Shown: one piece after another, positions 55,950 through 64,000 of the stretch
How the letters are laid out: the number at the start of each line of letters is the position of its first letter
How positions within the stretch are numbered: the stretch's first letter is position 1
Program-made: the position numbers and the translations under genes
NCBI GenBank assembly: GCA_041228285.1
Contig: CP166133.1
Span: 2,699,380 to 2,763,379 of the forward strand
DNA from: Neisseriaceae bacterium CLB008
GTDB lineage: Bacteria; Pseudomonadota; Gammaproteobacteria; Burkholderiales; Neisseriaceae
DNA: 64,000 nt
Reading direction: 5' to 3'
The notes under the pieces: generated by a model
The model's input: the letters and a program-made list of their open reading frames with translations, nothing else
Databases searched by the model: none
What the model was told of the DNA's origin: nothing

Positions 55950-58214
55950 TTAACGCTTGTCAGCCTTGCTATCGGCCTCTTCAACCGCTACAGCAGACTC
56001 AGCTGGAATTTCTACCTCAAACTGATCCACCACCGGTGCCACCACAGGCTCAGCCTGTGATTCATCAGCCGCAGCGCTTGGCGCGTCATCGGCCTCGCCA
56101 GTCTGCGCCCGCTCAGCCTCTGCTTCAGAGACCACATCAGCAGCTTCAGCTTCTACCGCTTGCAGCGCTTCTTCACGCAAAGCCTCTTCTTCAGCCAGCT
56201 GATCCTTGGTGACGTTTTGCGTCATCAACTGGTTAGATGGATCCATCACCAAGCTCATGTAGCGTTCATACTGCTTCAACACGTCGGTGATGATTTCATT
56301 TTTGGTCATGTATTGCACGTCATAGCCTAAACGACCGTCACCAAAGAAGGTCACCGGCTCATAGCTGTGGCTATTTTCTACCGTTGGCACCGAATCATCA
56401 TCCAAGAGGTCGGCGTGAATCGCGACCTTCTGAATACGAATACCGTAGGTAAAGTTACAAATAGAATCCACCTTAATCAGCAGTTCGGTTTCATACGGCA
56501 CGCTTTCTTTTTTGGTCACCTTCACGTCTAAGCCGTATTCAGTCAACTCTTTAGATAGGGCCGTCAATGCAGGAAAAGCAATACGATTGATGAAGGACAC
56601 GGCCTCCTCTTGCTGTGGCTGGCTCAAAATTTGCTTCAGCTGCTTCTTCCAATGACGCCCGCTCCAAAACGCACTGCCATAGTTAAAGTCTTGCCTAAAG
56701 TATTGATTGTCGACCACAAAGCCCTTCCACATCCCATAACACAGCACCAGCATGATGCCCATAAAGGGCAGCGCGATGATCAGCGTCATGGTCTGCAAGG
56801 CTGGCAGCCCGCCTGAGCGCAATAACGCCAGCGACAGCACCACCAGTAAAATACCCCAAAACATGCTTTGCCACGGTGGCGAATCGCCGCGACCGCCTGA
56901 AGCCAACGAGTTCATCACGTAAATACTGGAGTCGGCTGAAGTAATGAAAAACAGCGAAATGATGACAACCGCAATGATGCTGAGTAAGGTCGAGAACGGC
57001 AAGTATTGGAAAAACGCAAACAGCAGACCGTCAGGCGTATTGACCAAGCTACTCAAGGCACCGTTGGCCACGTTGATGTCAATCCAAATAGCGCTGTTGC
57101 CAAACACCGTCATCCATAAAAAGTTAAACATCGAGGGGATGAACATCACCCCAAGCACGAACTCGCGAATGGTGCGCCCGCGCGAAATGCGCGCAATAAA
57201 GAGGCCAACAAAAGGCGCCCAAGACACCCACCAAGCCCAATACAGCACCGTCCAGCCGCGAAACCAACCGGCTTTTTCTGGCTCATAGGCAAAGTTGGTA
57301 AAGCTTAGGCTCACCAGCTTACTGAAATAATAGCCCACGTTTTCGGTAAAACCTGACAGCACAAACAGCGTCGGGCCGGTCACCAATACGAACAGCATCA
57401 GCAATACCGCCACCACCAAGTTAATTTCACTCAAACGGCGCACGCCATTGCCCACACCCGACATGGCAGACATCACCGCCAATGCCGTCACCACCACAAT
57501 GAGTACGGCATTGGAAGTAAAGTCGTTCTCGCCGACCCAATTTAAGCTAAATAGGCCTGCATTCATCTGCATGGCGCCATAGCCTAAAGTCGTACACACA
57601 CCGAACACGGTAATGCACAAAGCCACGGTGTCGATGCCATGACCAATCGGGCCATTGATGCGGTTTTTTAACAGAGGATAAAAGCCGGAGCGCACGCTCA
57701 ACGGCAGCTTGTAGCGAAAGCCAAAATAGGTCAGCGCCAAGCCAATCACGGCATAAATACCCCAGGCGTGAATGCCCCAGTGATAGAAGGCGTACAGCGA
57801 GGCTTCTTTAATGGTTTGTGGCTGGTCCATGCCCGAACTCAACGGGTTGGCATAGTGCGACAGCGGTTCGGCCACGCCAAAATACATGAGGCCAATCCCC
57901 ATCCCTGCGGCAAACAGCATGGCCAACCAAGACACAAAGGGGAACTCGGGCTGCTCATCGTCGGCGCCTAGGCGGATGTCGCCAATGCGGCTAAAGGCCA
58001 GGAACAAGAGAAACACAATAAAAACCGAAGCGGTAAAGACGTAAAACCAGCTGAAATAATCGAAAATGAGGTCTTTAGCGTGATTGAGCATGATTTGCGA
58101 ACGCTCAGGAAAGACCGAACAAACAATAGTGATCGCCAAGATAAAGGCAATGCTGGGGAGAAAAACATAGGGGTTTAGAGTAGATGATTGCTGTAGTTTT
58201 TTAATAAAACTCAA
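55950..58214 (-). CDS. betT: Choline/betaine BCCT transporter BetT-like
   Basis: A 754-residue high-affinity BCCT carrier. Twelve membrane helices span residues 15-510; the substrate-box helix reads WTVLYWAWWVSWAPFVGLF, followed by ARISRGRTIREFVLG. The BetT-type cytoplasmic C-terminal domain (about 515-670) ends near IITDVLKQYERYMS, as in E. coli BetT. The last 82 residues are an extra acidic Ala/Glu-rich tail not seen in the E. coli protein. The start is a TTG at 58214 with GAGG five bases upstream. No betA/betB genes are nearby. Confidence 0.92.
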   Translation of the reverse strand: MSFIKKLQQSSTLNPYVFLPSIAFILAITIVCSVFPERSQIMLNHAKDLIFDYFSWFYVFTASVFIVFLLFLAFSRIGDIRLGADDEQPEFPFVSWLAMLFAAGMGIGLMYFGVAEPLSHYANPLSSGMDQPQTIKEASLYAFYHWGIHAWGIYAVIGLALTYFGFRYKLPLSVRSGFYPLLKNRINGPIGHGIDTVALCITVFGVCTTLGYGAMQMNAGLFSLNWVGENDFTSNAVLIVVVTALAVMSAMSGVGNGVRRLSEINLVVAVLLMLFVLVTGPTLFVLSGFTENVGYYFSKLVSLSFTNFAYEPEKAGWFRGWTVLYWAWWVSWAPFVGLFIARISRGRTIREFVLGVMFIPSMFNFLWMTVFGNSAIWIDINVANGALSSLVNTPDGLLFAFFQYLPFSTLLSIIAVVIISLFFITSADSSIYVMNSLASGGRGDSPPWQSMFWGILLVVLSLALLRSGGLPALQTMTLIIALPFMGIMLVLCYGMWKGFVVDNQYFRQDFNYGSAFWSGRHWKKQLKQILSQPQQEEAVSFINRIAFPALTALSKELTEYGLDVKVTKKESVPYETELLIKVDSICNFTYGIRIQKVAIHADLLDDDSVPTVENSHSYEPVTFFGDGRLGYDVQYMTKNEIITDVLKQYERYMSLVMDPSNQLMTQNVTKDQLAEEEALREEALQAVEAEAADVVSEAEAERAQTGEADDAPSAAADESQAEPVVAPVVDQFEVEIPAESAVAVEEADSKADKR

Positions 58215-58450
58215 AGGGGCCTCACTCTCAATAGTTAATAAAAGGCTTCACCATCATCAATAGGGAACGCATACCCAAATCCAACAAATAAGACAAAGAA
58301 AAATGACCGTTTTCATGGCAATTATAGGCGTTATTGTGACGGGCCATGAAGCAAAAAAAAGAAACTATTGTATCAAATTAAACACTTAGTCACAAACCCA
58401 CCCCCACAGCCCCCACCCCGTAAGGGCTGTAGCCAGCTCACGCCTCGGCC

Positions 58451-58894
58451 TCAATCCAGCCTAAGGGCCATATCTTGATGCCACAATCCCACGCTTAAAT
58501 ACGGCGCCGAAGTCACCTCATAGCCTAGGTTTTGATAAAACCCTAGCACACTGGTTTGCGCGCCTAAAACCAGCTGCGTATACCCTTGTGCCCGCGCCCA
58601 TTGCGCCACCTCTTGCATTAAGCGAACGCCATAATGCCGCCCACGTTGCGCCAAAGGCACGGCCACCCGCTGAACCTTTAACACCCCCTCACCTAGGGCA
58701 TGCACGCGGCAGCAGGCCAAGGCCGTCATCGGGGCGTCGGGCGCCGCCAACAGCATGTGCACGCAGCTGGCCTCTAAATCGTCTAGCTCCAGCTCGGCCG
58801 CAATGCCCTGCTCCTGAATGAACACCGCCGTGCGCAGCGCCACGGCCTGGGCATAAATGGGACTGGTTAAATCGCTTGTCGTCAACAACTGCAT
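58451..58894 (-). CDS. GNAT N-acetyltransferase (ElaA/YjcF-like)
   Basis: A 147-residue GNAT enzyme with the early VFIQEQGI region of the ElaA/YjcF group, the beta strand VLKVQRVAV and the acetyl-CoA motif QRGRHYGVRLM. The C-terminal LVLGAQTSVLGFYQNLGYE is typical. The acceptor is unknown. It stands alone upstream of betT on the minus strand. Confidence 0.85.
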   Translation of the reverse strand: MQLLTTSDLTSPIYAQAVALRTAVFIQEQGIAAELELDDLEASCVHMLLAAPDAPMTALACCRVHALGEGVLKVQRVAVPLAQRGRHYGVRLMQEVAQWARAQGYTQLVLGAQTSVLGFYQNLGYEVTSAPYLSVGLWHQDMALRLD

Positions 58895-59032
58895 TCTGTC
58901 TTTGCTTTCTTGAAGAAGGCCACAGCGAGGCTTAGGCCGCTGCGGTGCCAGATTGCCCCTAGCATGGCTTCGCCATGACGTGGGTCAAGGTTATATTTCG
59001 GTCGCAGCCGAACAGAAACCTTTGATTTAGGC

Positions 59033-59038
59033 TATAAT
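59033..59038 (+). promoter_or_regulatory. -10 element of hemE
   Basis: A consensus TATAAT 30 bp before the hemE ATG; no convincing -35 hexamer at the right spacing. Confidence 0.45.
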
Positions 59039-59067
59039 CTGGCTTAATTTATAAATAGGGTTTCGTG

Positions 59068-60132
59068 ATGACACAATTAAAAAATGACACTTTCTTGCGA
59101 GCATTACTCAAAGAGCCTGTTGAATACACCCCCATTTGGATGATGCGCCAAGCAGGTCGTTATTTACCTGAGTATAAGGCTACTCGTGCCGAAGCGGGTA
59201 GCTTCTTAGATTTATGCAAAAACACCGATTTGGCCACCGAAGTGACCATTCAGCCACTCGAGCGGTTTCCACTAGACGCCGCCATTTTATTTTCTGACAT
59301 TTTAACCATCCCCGACGCCATGGGCCTAGGTCTATACTTTGCCGAAGGCGAAGGCCCGAAATTTGAACGCCCTTTACAACATGAAGACGCCATCAATAAA
59401 TTGGCCGTGCCTCATGTAGAAGACAGTTTAAAATACGTGACCGACGCCGTCAGCAGCATCCGTAAAGCCTTAGATGGCCGCGTACCGCTTATTGGCTTCT
59501 CTGGCAGCCCGTTCACCTTGGCTTGCTACATGGTTGAAGGCGGCAGTAGCAAAGATTTTCGCACCATTAAAACCATGATGTACAGCCGTCCAGAACTGCT
59601 GCACAAAATCTTGGCGGTGAACACTCAAGCCGTGATTGACTATTTAAACGCCCAAATCGAAGCCGGTGCCCAAGCGGTTCAAATTTTTGACTCTTGGGGC
59701 GGCGTTTTGAGCGATGCGGCTTATGAAACCTTCAGCCTCAACTACATGCAGCAAATCATCGCTGGCCTGAAACGCGAACACGAAGGCCGTAAAGTACCCG
59801 TGATTGTCTTCACCAAAGGCGGCGGCTTATGGCTAGAAAAAATGGCCGCCATCGGCGCCGATGCTTTGGGCCTAGACTGGAGCTGCAATATTGGTGAGGC
59901 CCGTCAGCGCGTGGGCGATCAAGTCGCCCTACAAGGCAACTTCGACCCCTTCGCCCTATTTGGCACGCCAGAAGCCATTGAAGCTGAAGCCGCCCGCATT
60001 TTGGCCGCCTACGGCCACGGTTCGGGCCACGTGTTCAACCTTGGCCACGGCATCAACCAATTCACGCCACCAGAGCATGCAGCAGCCCTAGTAGAAGCCG
60101 TGCATCGTTTATCGAAACAGTATCACGTTTAA
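59068..60132 (+). CDS. hemE: Uroporphyrinogen decarboxylase
   Basis: A 354-residue enzyme that decarboxylates uroporphyrinogen III to coproporphyrinogen III in haem synthesis. The diagnostic N-terminal [28 protein letters not shown] and the later [13 protein letters not shown] and [13 protein letters not shown] are all present. The ATG at 59068 is used instead of the GTG one codon earlier. A strong terminator follows, isolating it from the downstream AT-rich region. Confidence 0.98.
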   Translation: MTQLKNDTFLRALLKEPVEYTPIWMMRQAGRYLPEYKATRAEAGSFLDLCKNTDLATEVTIQPLERFPLDAAILFSDILTIPDAMGLGLYFAEGEGPKFERPLQHEDAINKLAVPHVEDSLKYVTDAVSSIRKALDGRVPLIGFSGSPFTLACYMVEGGSSKDFRTIKTMMYSRPELLHKILAVNTQAVIDYLNAQIEAGAQAVQIFDSWGGVLSDAAYETFSLNYMQQIIAGLKREHEGRKVPVIVFTKGGGLWLEKMAAIGADALGLDWSCNIGEARQRVGDQVALQGNFDPFALFGTPEAIEAEAARILAAYGHGSGHVFNLGHGINQFTPPEHAAALVEAVHRLSKQYHV

Positions 60133-60153
60133 ACTGTTTAAAATAATGTATTA

Positions 60154-60185
60154 AAGGCCATAATCGTGCATTATGGCCTTTTTTA
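60154..60185 (+). terminator. Terminator after hemE
   Basis: A perfect 11-bp stem AAGGCCATAAT / ATTATGGCCTT with a CGTGC loop, followed by TTTT. Confidence 0.93.
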
Positions 60186-60371
60186 TTCACAATAAAATAT
60201 CAAGGCGTGGTTTTTTTAAATTTTTGAATTAATTGAAATTTTTTCCACATCAAATATAAGTTATTGATAAAAAACAAATTTAATGCAAGCATTTTGTATT
60301 CATTGGATTTCTTATGTTGACTTTATGCTTTACTTGATTTCATTAAGTGTTTATCCACAAACTTATCCACA
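60181..60371 (+). other. AT-rich DnaA-box cluster, candidate replication origin
   Basis: About 22% GC (hand count 40 of 180 bases in 60181-60360). Four matches to the relaxed DnaA box TTWTNCACA, all in the same orientation: TTATTCACA (60183-60191), TTTTCCACA (60241-60249), TTATCCACA (60351-60359) and TTATCCACA (60363-60371). The last two are perfect consensus boxes spaced 12 bp apart. A perfect IHF consensus sits between boxes 2 and 3. Together these are the parts expected of an oriC. The alternative is an AT-rich promoter region for priA that binds DnaA. Confidence 0.6.
60257..60269 (-). promoter_or_regulatory. IHF consensus site within the DnaA-box cluster
   Basis: TAAGTTATTGATA matches YAANNNNTTGATW, the reverse complement of the IHF consensus, at every defined position. 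Confidence 0.6.
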
Positions 60372-60449
60372 ACCCTTAAAAACCTAGACGGCATGACTTT
60401 AGGCCAAAATAGAATGGGTTTTTAACGCTTTTTATGGCATGATTTCACC

Positions 60450-62624
60450 ATGACCTCTGTTTACTATCATCAAGTGGCCATCGACGTGCCGCTGTATCGC
60501 CTGTTTACCTATCAGGCCAGCACTGAACTTGCGCCTGGCACGCGCGTTTTGGTGTCGTTTCGTGGCAAAACCGTGTGCGGCTTGGTGTGGGGCCATACCG
60601 ATACCCTAGACGTGGCGGCGCATAAGATTTTGCCCATCCAATCCGTGTTGGCTGACGATGCCCCGATGGCGGATGCTTGGCGCGCCTTAATTGAGTTTTG
60701 CGCCCGCTATTACCATCACCCACTCGGACAAACCGCGTTTACGGCGCTGCCCAGCGGCCTGAAGCAGCACCAAAGCGTCACCTTGCTGCCGCCTGAACAA
60801 TACTTTAGCCTCAGCCCCGCAGGCCTCACCGCAACGCCGCCGCCACTCGCCCATGCGCGTAAGCATGAGCTTTGGCAGGCGCTGGCCCAAGGCCCAATGC
60901 CGCTGACCCAGCTCAAACGCCTCCATCCTCAAGCCGCCAAAACCATTGACCAATGGCAGGCGGACGGCTGGATTTCGGCTCACAGTGGGCCCAGCGGCCG
61001 TATTTTGCCCAGTCCCCATCAGCTCAACCCCGAACAGCAACAGGCCGTCGACCAAATCAGCGCCAGCCTCGGCACGTTCGCCCCCTACTTACTGTTTGGC
61101 GTCACCGGCAGCGGCAAAACCGAAGTGTATTTTCAAGTCATCGCCGCCGCCCTGACGCGCGGCCTGCAAGTGTTGTTTTTATTACCCGAAATCAACCTCA
61201 CGCCGCAGTTATTGGCGCGTATTCAAGCGCGCTTTGAGCACGTTGACTGCGTGGTATTGCACAGCCAAACTGCCGCTGGCGAGCGCACCCAAAACTATCT
61301 GGCGGCCCAAAACGGACGCGCCCAACTCATCATCGGCACCCGCCTCAGCGTCTTCACCCCCTTACCCCAGCTAGGCCTCATTGTGGTCGATGAAGAACAC
61401 GATGGCTCATTCAAACAAGACAACGACTTACGCTATCAGGCGCGCGACTTAGCCGTGTGGCGCGCGAAGCAAAGCGCCTGCCCCATTATTTTAGGCAGTG
61501 CCACCCCCAGCTTAGAGTCGTGGCAACACGCCAAGGCTGGTCACTATCAGCTATTGACCCTCAGCCAGCGCGCCCACAGCGCCGCGACCTTGCCGGACGT
61601 ATTAATTGAAGACGTCGGCCGTCAGTTTCTCGACAATGGCTTCAGTAAAAAAACCTTGGCAGCGCTACAGCACAACCATAAAGAAGGTGGCTTGAGCCTG
61701 GTGTATTTAAATCGGCGCGGCTTTGCACCGGCCTTAATGTGCACCGACTGTGGCCACAGCTTTGGCTGCCCCATGTGTTCAGCCAAAATGGTGTTTCACC
61801 GCCTGGCCCATCATTTACGCTGCCATCACTGTAACCACGTCGAGCCCGTGCCCACCGCCTGCCCAGAATGCGGCAACCAAGACTTAACCGCCATTGGCCA
61901 AGGCACGCAGCGGGTGGAAGAAACGCTGCAGCAGGCTTTACCCAAGGCCCGCATCAAACGCGTTGACCGCGACAGCACCAGCAAAAAAAATGACTGGGAC
62001 GTGCTCTATCAACAAATTCAACAGCAGGAAATTGACGTTTTAGTTGGCACCCAAATGCTGTCTAAAGGCCATGACTTTGGTCGGCTGAACTTGGTCGTGG
62101 TGATGAATGCCGATGGCGGTTTGTATAGCCCGGACTTTCGCGCCAGCGAGCATTTATTCAGCGAACTGGCTCAGGTTTCTGGCCGCTCTGGCCGAGCCGA
62201 ACACAAGGGCCAAGTATTGATCCAAACTCAGGTACCCGACCACCCCGTCTTCCAAGCCTTAAAGGCCCATGACTATGTGCGCTTTGCCGACGAAGAGCTG
62301 GCCAACCGCAAGCTGTTCGGCTTTAGCCCGTTTCAGCACAGCATCGCCATCAAGGCCGATGCGCCGCTGATTCACGACGCAATTAAGTTTTTAACCGAAT
62401 TAAAAGCCCAGCTGCCCACACCCGACACGGTGTTCATCATGGGGCCCGCCCCGGCCTTTATGGTGCGCTTGGCCGGGCGCGAACGCGCACAGCTGTTTAT
62501 CGAGGGCCCTAAACGCAGCGCCCTACATCAGGTGGCCGCAGCCGCAGAGGCCTTATTGCCCTTCCTTTCTAAACCCTATAAAGATTTAAGGTGGTCTATT
62601 GATGTTGACCCATTGGCTTACTAA
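60450..62624 (+). CDS. priA: Primosomal protein N' (PriA helicase)
   Basis: A 724-residue 3'-5' helicase that reloads the replisome at stalled forks. The N-terminal DNA-binding domain starts YHQVAIDVPLYRLFTY. Walker A GVTGSGKTE is near residue 217 and the DEEH box near 314 (VVDEEHDGSFKQ). Eight zinc-binding cysteines lie in CTDCGHSFGCPMC and CHHCNH to CPECGN, followed by the helicase C motifs GTQMLSKGHDF and SGRSGR. It follows the DnaA-box region and overlaps dacB by 23 bp. Confidence 0.98.
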   Translation: MTSVYYHQVAIDVPLYRLFTYQASTELAPGTRVLVSFRGKTVCGLVWGHTDTLDVAAHKILPIQSVLADDAPMADAWRALIEFCARYYHHPLGQTAFTALPSGLKQHQSVTLLPPEQYFSLSPAGLTATPPPLAHARKHELWQALAQGPMPLTQLKRLHPQAAKTIDQWQADGWISAHSGPSGRILPSPHQLNPEQQQAVDQISASLGTFAPYLLFGVTGSGKTEVYFQVIAAALTRGLQVLFLLPEINLTPQLLARIQARFEHVDCVVLHSQTAAGERTQNYLAAQNGRAQLIIGTRLSVFTPLPQLGLIVVDEEHDGSFKQDNDLRYQARDLAVWRAKQSACPIILGSATPSLESWQHAKAGHYQLLTLSQRAHSAATLPDVLIEDVGRQFLDNGFSKKTLAALQHNHKEGGLSLVYLNRRGFAPALMCTDCGHSFGCPMCSAKMVFHRLAHHLRCHHCNHVEPVPTACPECGNQDLTAIGQGTQRVEETLQQALPKARIKRVDRDSTSKKNDWDVLYQQIQQQEIDVLVGTQMLSKGHDFGRLNLVVVMNADGGLYSPDFRASEHLFSELAQVSGRSGRAEHKGQVLIQTQVPDHPVFQALKAHDYVRFADEELANRKLFGFSPFQHSIAIKADAPLIHDAIKFLTELKAQLPTPDTVFIMGPAPAFMVRLAGRERAQLFIEGPKRSALHQVAAAAEALLPFLSKPYKDLRWSIDVDPLAY

Positions 62625-64000
62625 ACCACAGCGCGCCCTTGCGGGCGCTGCCACCCTCCTTGCCTTAACTGTCAGCCTACCGGCGCAGGCGCTGAATTTT
62701 GGTCAGATTCCCCAGCCCGAAATCGGCATTTACGTTCAAGATTTACGCAGCAACCAAATCGTGTACCAGCACAACGCCCACAAGCCGTTTAACCCAGCTT
62801 CTACGATGAAGTTGGTGACAACCTTTGCCGCCCTAGACAAGCTCGGCCCTGACTATGTCTGGCCCACGTTTTTTCGCAGCAATGCCCCCATAGAAAACGG
62901 CGTTCTCAAAGGCGATCTGTACTGGCAAGGCAGCGGTGACGCCGTATTTGATCAAAAAGATTTACAAGCCATGCAAGCACAACTGCTGATGCAAGGCATC
63001 CACCAAATCGACGGCAACCTAGTCTTTGACCGCAGCGTCTGGCAAACCATGGGCAGCGCCGAAGGCTTTGCCAACGATGCCAAAGAAGCGTTCACCACCC
63101 CACCAGACCCACAAATGGTGGCGTATAAGGTTGCCTGGCTCAACGTGAAAGCTGACGCCAATGGCCAGCCCACCCTCGACATGATCCCCGCCTTGCCCAG
63201 CGTGACCCTAAGCACCGACCTTAAACCCAGCACCGCCACCAGCTGCCTCAAGCTCAAGAATTTTCTCAGCGTGGACACGCCCACCGACACCGAAGTGCTG
63301 GTTAAAGGTAGCCTGCCACCTAGCTGCATTGGCAGCCAAACCTATGTGAACGTGATCGCGTCGCCCATGACCTTCGCCCACCAAAGCTTCCTCGCCAACT
63401 GGGCCCAATTAGGGGGCCAAAACACGCCTATTTTAATGAATGGCAAGACGCCGCAAAACGCCCGTATTTTAGCGGCCCACGCCTCAGCGCCATTAAAAAA
63501 CGTGATCCAAGACATGAACAAGGCGTCCAATAACGTCATCGCGCGCACCCTGTACTTAACCCTCGGCGCCCACCCACAAGCGCAAGCCGACACCGCCACC
63601 GAGGCAGAAAATAAAGTGCGCCAAAGCCTGTCGCAACACCATGTGGGCGACCGAGACTTTCTGATTCTGGAAAATGGTTCGGGGCTGTCGCGCAAAGAGC
63701 GCCTCACCCCAAGGCTGATGGGCGACCTATTGCAGCAAGCCTATAACAGCTCATTTAAACAAGACTTTATCGACAGCCTGCCCGCTGCGGGCGCCGAGGG
63801 CACCCTCAAAACCCGCTTCAAAGAATTAGGCTCGCCATTACGCCTAAAAACAGGTACCTTAAGCAATGTACGCGCCCTAGCCGGCTTTTGGCTGCCGACC
63901 GATCCTAGCCAAAAGCCTTTAGGGATTACCGTGGTAATCAACAGCCCCAACGCCACTCGTTATATAGAGGACATGGATGCCTTGGTCCAAGAACTGATTG
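62602..64000 (+). CDS. dacB: D-alanyl-D-alanine carboxypeptidase/endopeptidase (PBP4), C-terminus outside the window
   Basis: The first 466 residues of a penicillin-binding protein 4. A signal peptide (AGAATLLALTVSLPAQA) is followed by the active-site serine motif S67-T-M-K70, the later SNN motif in MNKASNNVIART and the KTG motif in LRLKTGTLSN, with the large domain insertions of class C PBPs between the first two. It trims or cleaves peptidoglycan cross-links in the periplasm. The ATG at 62602 lies inside the end of priA with an AAGGTGG ribosome site. The frame is still open at the window edge. Confidence 0.95.
   Translation, partial: MLTHWLTKPQRALAGAATLLALTVSLPAQALNFGQIPQPEIGIYVQDLRSNQIVYQHNAHKPFNPASTMKLVTTFAALDKLGPDYVWPTFFRSNAPIENGVLKGDLYWQGSGDAVFDQKDLQAMQAQLLMQGIHQIDGNLVFDRSVWQTMGSAEGFANDAKEAFTTPPDPQMVAYKVAWLNVKADANGQPTLDMIPALPSVTLSTDLKPSTATSCLKLKNFLSVDTPTDTEVLVKGSLPPSCIGSQTYVNVIASPMTFAHQSFLANWAQLGGQNTPILMNGKTPQNARILAAHASAPLKNVIQDMNKASNNVIARTLYLTLGAHPQAQADTATEAENKVRQSLSQHHVGDRDFLILENGSGLSRKERLTPRLMGDLLQQAYNSSFKQDFIDSLPAAGAEGTLKTRFKELGSPLRLKTGTLSNVRALAGFWLPTDPSQKPLGITVVINSPNATRYIEDMDALVQELI

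Noticed and set aside
22627-58214. Recent duplication of BCCT transporters
   Set aside because: The two carriers differ in length, C-terminal domain and motif wording; they belong to different subgroups rather than being recent copies.

Overview
The window is an ordinary, densely coded chromosomal stretch of a betaproteobacterium, most likely in or near the Neisseriaceae/Neisseriales. Support for this placement: a three-domain thioredoxin-MsrA-MsrB protein of the neisserial PilB type (522 residues), the rpmH-rnpA-yidD-yidC block divergent from dnaA-dnaN-gyrB, and an NlpD-type amidase activator. The placement is by recognition of protein families, not by a search. No prophage, transposase, CRISPR array or rRNA operon was seen. 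The order CTAG is not avoided, which is unusual for proteobacteria.

Layout. 1-2.7 kb (minus): start of dusB, then yidC, yidD, rnpA, rpmH. 2.7-8.1 kb (plus): dnaA, dnaN, gyrB. 8.2-18.1 kb: small metabolic and stress genes, namely an isopenicillin-N-synthase-like oxygenase overlapping an orphan MetQ-like lipoprotein, msrAB, two regulators (AraC, MocR), an AhpD-like protein, a methyltransferase, a C39-like cysteine peptidase, a VOC protein and an alpha/beta hydrolase. 18.2-24.2 kb (minus): BCCT transporter, CocE-type hydrolase, LysR regulator, MFS transporter as one cluster. 24.5-32.5 kb: tRNA-Lys, prlC, a gamma-carbonic anhydrase, a phosphatase and the chaperone genes dnaJ, dnaK, grpE, the last two with recognisable sigma-32 promoters. 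32.8-37.9 kb (minus): NhaC-type antiporter, acetylpolyamine-amidohydrolase-like deacetylase, AraC regulator, DUF488 and HD proteins. 38.2-41 kb (plus): DUF3870, DUF819 and a dipeptide epimerase. 41-45 kb: aceK and aceA (glyoxylate shunt control and entry), tRNA-Arg. 45-50.5 kb (plus): membrane-anchored cytochrome c, anmK, ftsK, hemH. 50.5-58.9 kb (mostly minus): yqjG, an exported pyruvate-phosphate-dikinase-like protein, nlpD, a DUF2147 protein, betT and two GNAT acetyltransferases. 59-64 kb (plus): hemE, an AT-rich DnaA-box region, priA and the start of dacB.

The most interesting signals are: (1) the 300-bp hemE-priA gap, about 22% GC, with four same-orientation DnaA boxes and a perfect IHF consensus, which looks more like a replication origin than the dnaA upstream region does; (2) a secreted protein whose domain order (phosphohistidine swivel before ATP-grasp) resembles plant glucan water dikinase; (3) several compact, poorly characterised metabolic clusters (oxygenase/MetQ, BCCT/CocE, deacetylase/NhaC with 21-bp spaced direct repeats, DUF3870/DUF819/epimerase); and (4) an interspersed intergenic repeat present in two gaps.
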